Source of the DNA: Rossellomorea aquimaris
GTDB taxonomy: Bacteria > Bacillota > Bacilli > Bacillales > Bacillaceae_B
Direction: 5' to 3'
Assembly (NCBI RefSeq): GCF_008180865.1
Contig: NZ_VTEX01000005.1
Coordinates: 124,001-188,000 of the forward strand
DNA: 64,000 nucleotides
Under the pieces are notes generated by a model. It was given only the letters and a program-made list of their open reading frames with translations. It ran no database searches and was not told the DNA's origin. Each line of letters begins with the position of its first letter. Position 1 is the stretch's first letter. Positions 62,215-64,000 of this stretch are shown here, piece after piece. Made by a program: the position numbers and the translations under genes.

Positions 62215-62982
62215 ATGAGTGCAATCTTAAAAGCAAACTAATTAAAAAAGATATATGGTGCCAAGGGAAATTTGTACACAGCACTAGAAGAAATCGATCT
62301 TGAGGTATCAAAGGGTGAATTCGTCGGCATTATGGGGCCCTCCGGAGCCGGGAAGTCCACACTGTTAAATATCCTGGCAACGATTGATCAGCCAACTTCC
62401 GGCGATCTATTCATTGATGGAGAAAGCATTCTTCATATGAAGGAAGATGAAGTTTCTTCATTCCGACGGGATAAGCTGGGGTTTATCTTCCAGGATTACA
62501 ACCTGTTAGACACACTTACGGTGAAGGAAAATATCCTGCTGCCACTGGCCTTGGCAAAAATGAATGTAAAAGAGCTTGAAGCCAAAGTCCATCAAGTAAC
62601 AGGAAAATTCGGGATACAGTCCATATTAGAAAAATACTCCTACCAGATTTCAGGCGGTCAAAAACAGCGTACAGCAGCCGCTCGGGCAATCGTTGCCAAT
62701 CCAAGTCTTGTATTGGCGGATGAGCCTACAGGAGCTTTGGATTCTAAGTCGGCAACCGATTTATTGGAAAGCTTAAAAGAATTGAGTGAACAGGATGCAG
62801 CGACCATTTTAATGGTTACGCATGATGCCTTTGCAGCAAGTTACTGTCAGCGTGTTCTATTTATCAAGGACGGCAGGCTTTTCACAGAACTGGTGAAAGG
62901 AAAAGAATCACGGAAAGAATTCTTCAATAAAATAATGGATGTATTGTCTGCCATTGGAGGTGGAATACATGACTCTATTTAG
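62215..62982 (+). pseudogene. BceA-like ABC ATPase with early nonsense codon
   Basis: A 255-codon ATPase interrupted by TAA at codon 9 (62239-62241). GGAGG precedes the ATG at 62215 and the first eight codons read MSAILKAN; beyond the stop, LKKIYGAKGNLYTALEEIDL continues the usual BceA start. Walker A GPSGAGKST, signature ISGGQKQR and Walker B LVLADEP are intact. Restart at a TTG (62272), preceded by AAGGGAAA, would give a 236-residue protein lacking only the first strand, so function may survive. It overlaps the permease gene by 14 bases. Confidence 0.75.
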
Positions 62983-64000
62983 TCTGGCCAAAAAGAATAT
63001 AAGAGGAAATTTCAGCAGTTACCTCGTTTACTTTATTTCACTTGTTTTCAGTATGGTCATTTACTTTACCTTCGTTTCGCTTCAATACAGTGAGAAAATA
63101 CAGGAAAATATTCTTCTCTCTGACACGATGAACTTTATGTTCATGGCTGCCTCTTTCGTTTTAATCATTTTTGCAGCTGTCTTCATTATCTACTCCAACT
63201 CATTCTTTATGAGAAATCGGAAGAGAGAAGTCGGACTCTATTCGATGTTGGGGTTGAAAAAGAAGACCATTGGCAGAATGTTGTTTTATGAGAATCTTAT
63301 TATGGGAGTTCTTTCATTGGCGGTAGGGATTCTTTTCGGAACTATTTTATCAAAATTATTCTCGATGATCTTGATCCATCTCATGGGCTCAACATCTGAG
63401 ATCGATTTCGGATTTTCACTAGAAGCCATCGCACAAACGGCGCTTGTATTCATGGTGATCATCCTGTTCACTTCTATCCAAGGGTACCGCTTGATCTATC
63501 GATTCAAATTAATAGAATTATTTAATGCAGCAAAAAAAGGAGAGCAGCAACCAAAAGCCTCCCTAATCTCAAGTATTATCGGAGTAATCTTGCTTGCCAT
63601 CAGTTATTGGCTGATTTTGAGACCGTTTCCCGAAGAAATGACCATCGAATATATCCAATTAAATTACGGTACGGCTTTAATCATCCTTATCATAGGGACG
63701 CACCTATTCTTCAGGTCCGTCACCGTCTCATTGTTAAAACTGACGCAAAAAAAGAAAGGCTATTATTATAAAGGGACAAATCTAATAGAAACAGCTCAAT
63801 TGATCTTCCGCCTAAGAGGAAATGCACGCACATTCACACTCATTGCTATCTTAAGTGCTGCAACCATCAGCTTCTTCGGGGCAACATACGGCGGATACTA
63901 CGGAAATGCCCGACAATCAGAAGAAGATGTTCCATTCAGTTATTCGCATTTATCAAAAGGAGAAACATTTGATACAAAGATTGAAAAAATCATCAAGGAT
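62969..64000 (+). CDS. BceB-like FtsX-family ABC permease, 5' part
   Basis: 344 codons to the window edge, of about 640 expected. It begins MTLFSLAKKNIRGNFSSYLV, the BceB start, with membrane helices at about 20-40, 55-75, 105-130, 150-170, 195-215 and 228-245, and a second conserved stretch (TAQLIFRLRGNARTFTLIAI) before the large outer domain begins. GGAGG lies 9 bases before the ATG, inside the ATPase gene. The partner kinase and regulator are encoded divergently. The module should give resistance to cell-wall-active peptides. Confidence 0.88.
   Translation, partial: MTLFSLAKKNIRGNFSSYLVYFISLVFSMVIYFTFVSLQYSEKIQENILLSDTMNFMFMAASFVLIIFAAVFIIYSNSFFMRNRKREVGLYSMLGLKKKTIGRMLFYENLIMGVLSLAVGILFGTILSKLFSMILIHLMGSTSEIDFGFSLEAIAQTALVFMVIILFTSIQGYRLIYRFKLIELFNAAKKGEQQPKASLISSIIGVILLAISYWLILRPFPEEMTIEYIQLNYGTALIILIIGTHLFFRSVTVSLLKLTQKKKGYYYKGTNLIETAQLIFRLRGNARTFTLIAILSAATISFFGATYGGYYGNARQSEEDVPFSYSHLSKGETFDTKIEKIIKD

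Noticed and set aside
60324..64000. BceRSAB-like module as a novel system
   Set aside because: It is a well-known peptide-resistance module; only the early stop in the ATPase is unusual.

Overview
This window is about 64 kb of AT-rich chromosome from a Gram-positive, Bacillus-like bacterium. I base that on strong AGGAGG-type ribosome sites, frequent TTG/GTG starts, and family content typical of Bacillaceae: PadR, DinB, DUF2812, DUF2785, BceRSAB-like and YeiL/PPP-like modules, and long subtilases. A marine or soil Bacillaceae such as Rossellomorea would fit, but I cannot fix genus or species. I see no rRNA, tRNA, CRISPR array, prophage or intact IS.

Layout. 0-19 kb: the 3' end of a MraY-type transferase, then mostly minus-strand accessory genes. 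These are GNAT acetyltransferases, DinB proteins, a DUF2785 gene behind a possible leader-peptide attenuator, a CGNR regulator, an AraC+VOC pair, a PadR+DUF2812 pair, and an XRE/DUF2975/DUF4153 membrane operon. 19-24 kb: a 1359-residue secreted subtilase carrying both cohesin-like and dockerin-like domains, then a 0.9 kb gene-poor stretch. 24-30 kb: an AlkD-like protein, a second AraC+VOC pair whose AraC has a nonsense codon, a Crp/Fnr-type regulator divergent from an MFS transporter, and a wrecked Gfo/Idh/MocA gene. 30-37 kb: a PadR-DUF1048-DrrAB efflux module and a two-component/ABC module. 39-41.3 kb: a compact cassette of membrane-anchored subtilase, exported toxin-like protein and probable immunity protein. 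42-60 kb: small accessory genes separated by many hairpin repeats, including a MRJP-like protein, a racemase, Nudix genes, a PadR-controlled FtsW-like gene with a frameshift, and an AraC+SDR pair. 60-64 kb: a BceRS-like two-component system divergent from BceAB.

Three signals stand out. First, the promoters of the toxin cassette and of the 35 kb ABC module share the same architecture: three TTAAG-type boxes at 11-12 bp period, with exactly 21 bp between the promoter-proximal box and the -10. This suggests one OmpR-type response regulator, possibly the one encoded at 35.9-36.6 kb, controls both. Second, a ~0.4 kb non-coding element with inverted ends occurs three times; two copies are almost identical, and its terminal hairpin changes in a compensatory way between copies. 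Third, more than ten genes are broken. Several lesions lie in homopolymers and could be sequencing errors, while others (nonsense codons, a lost catalytic His, multiple indels) look like real decay.

Most intergenic regions of 42-60 kb hold a modular terminator-like repeat: conserved flanks around different stem-loops.
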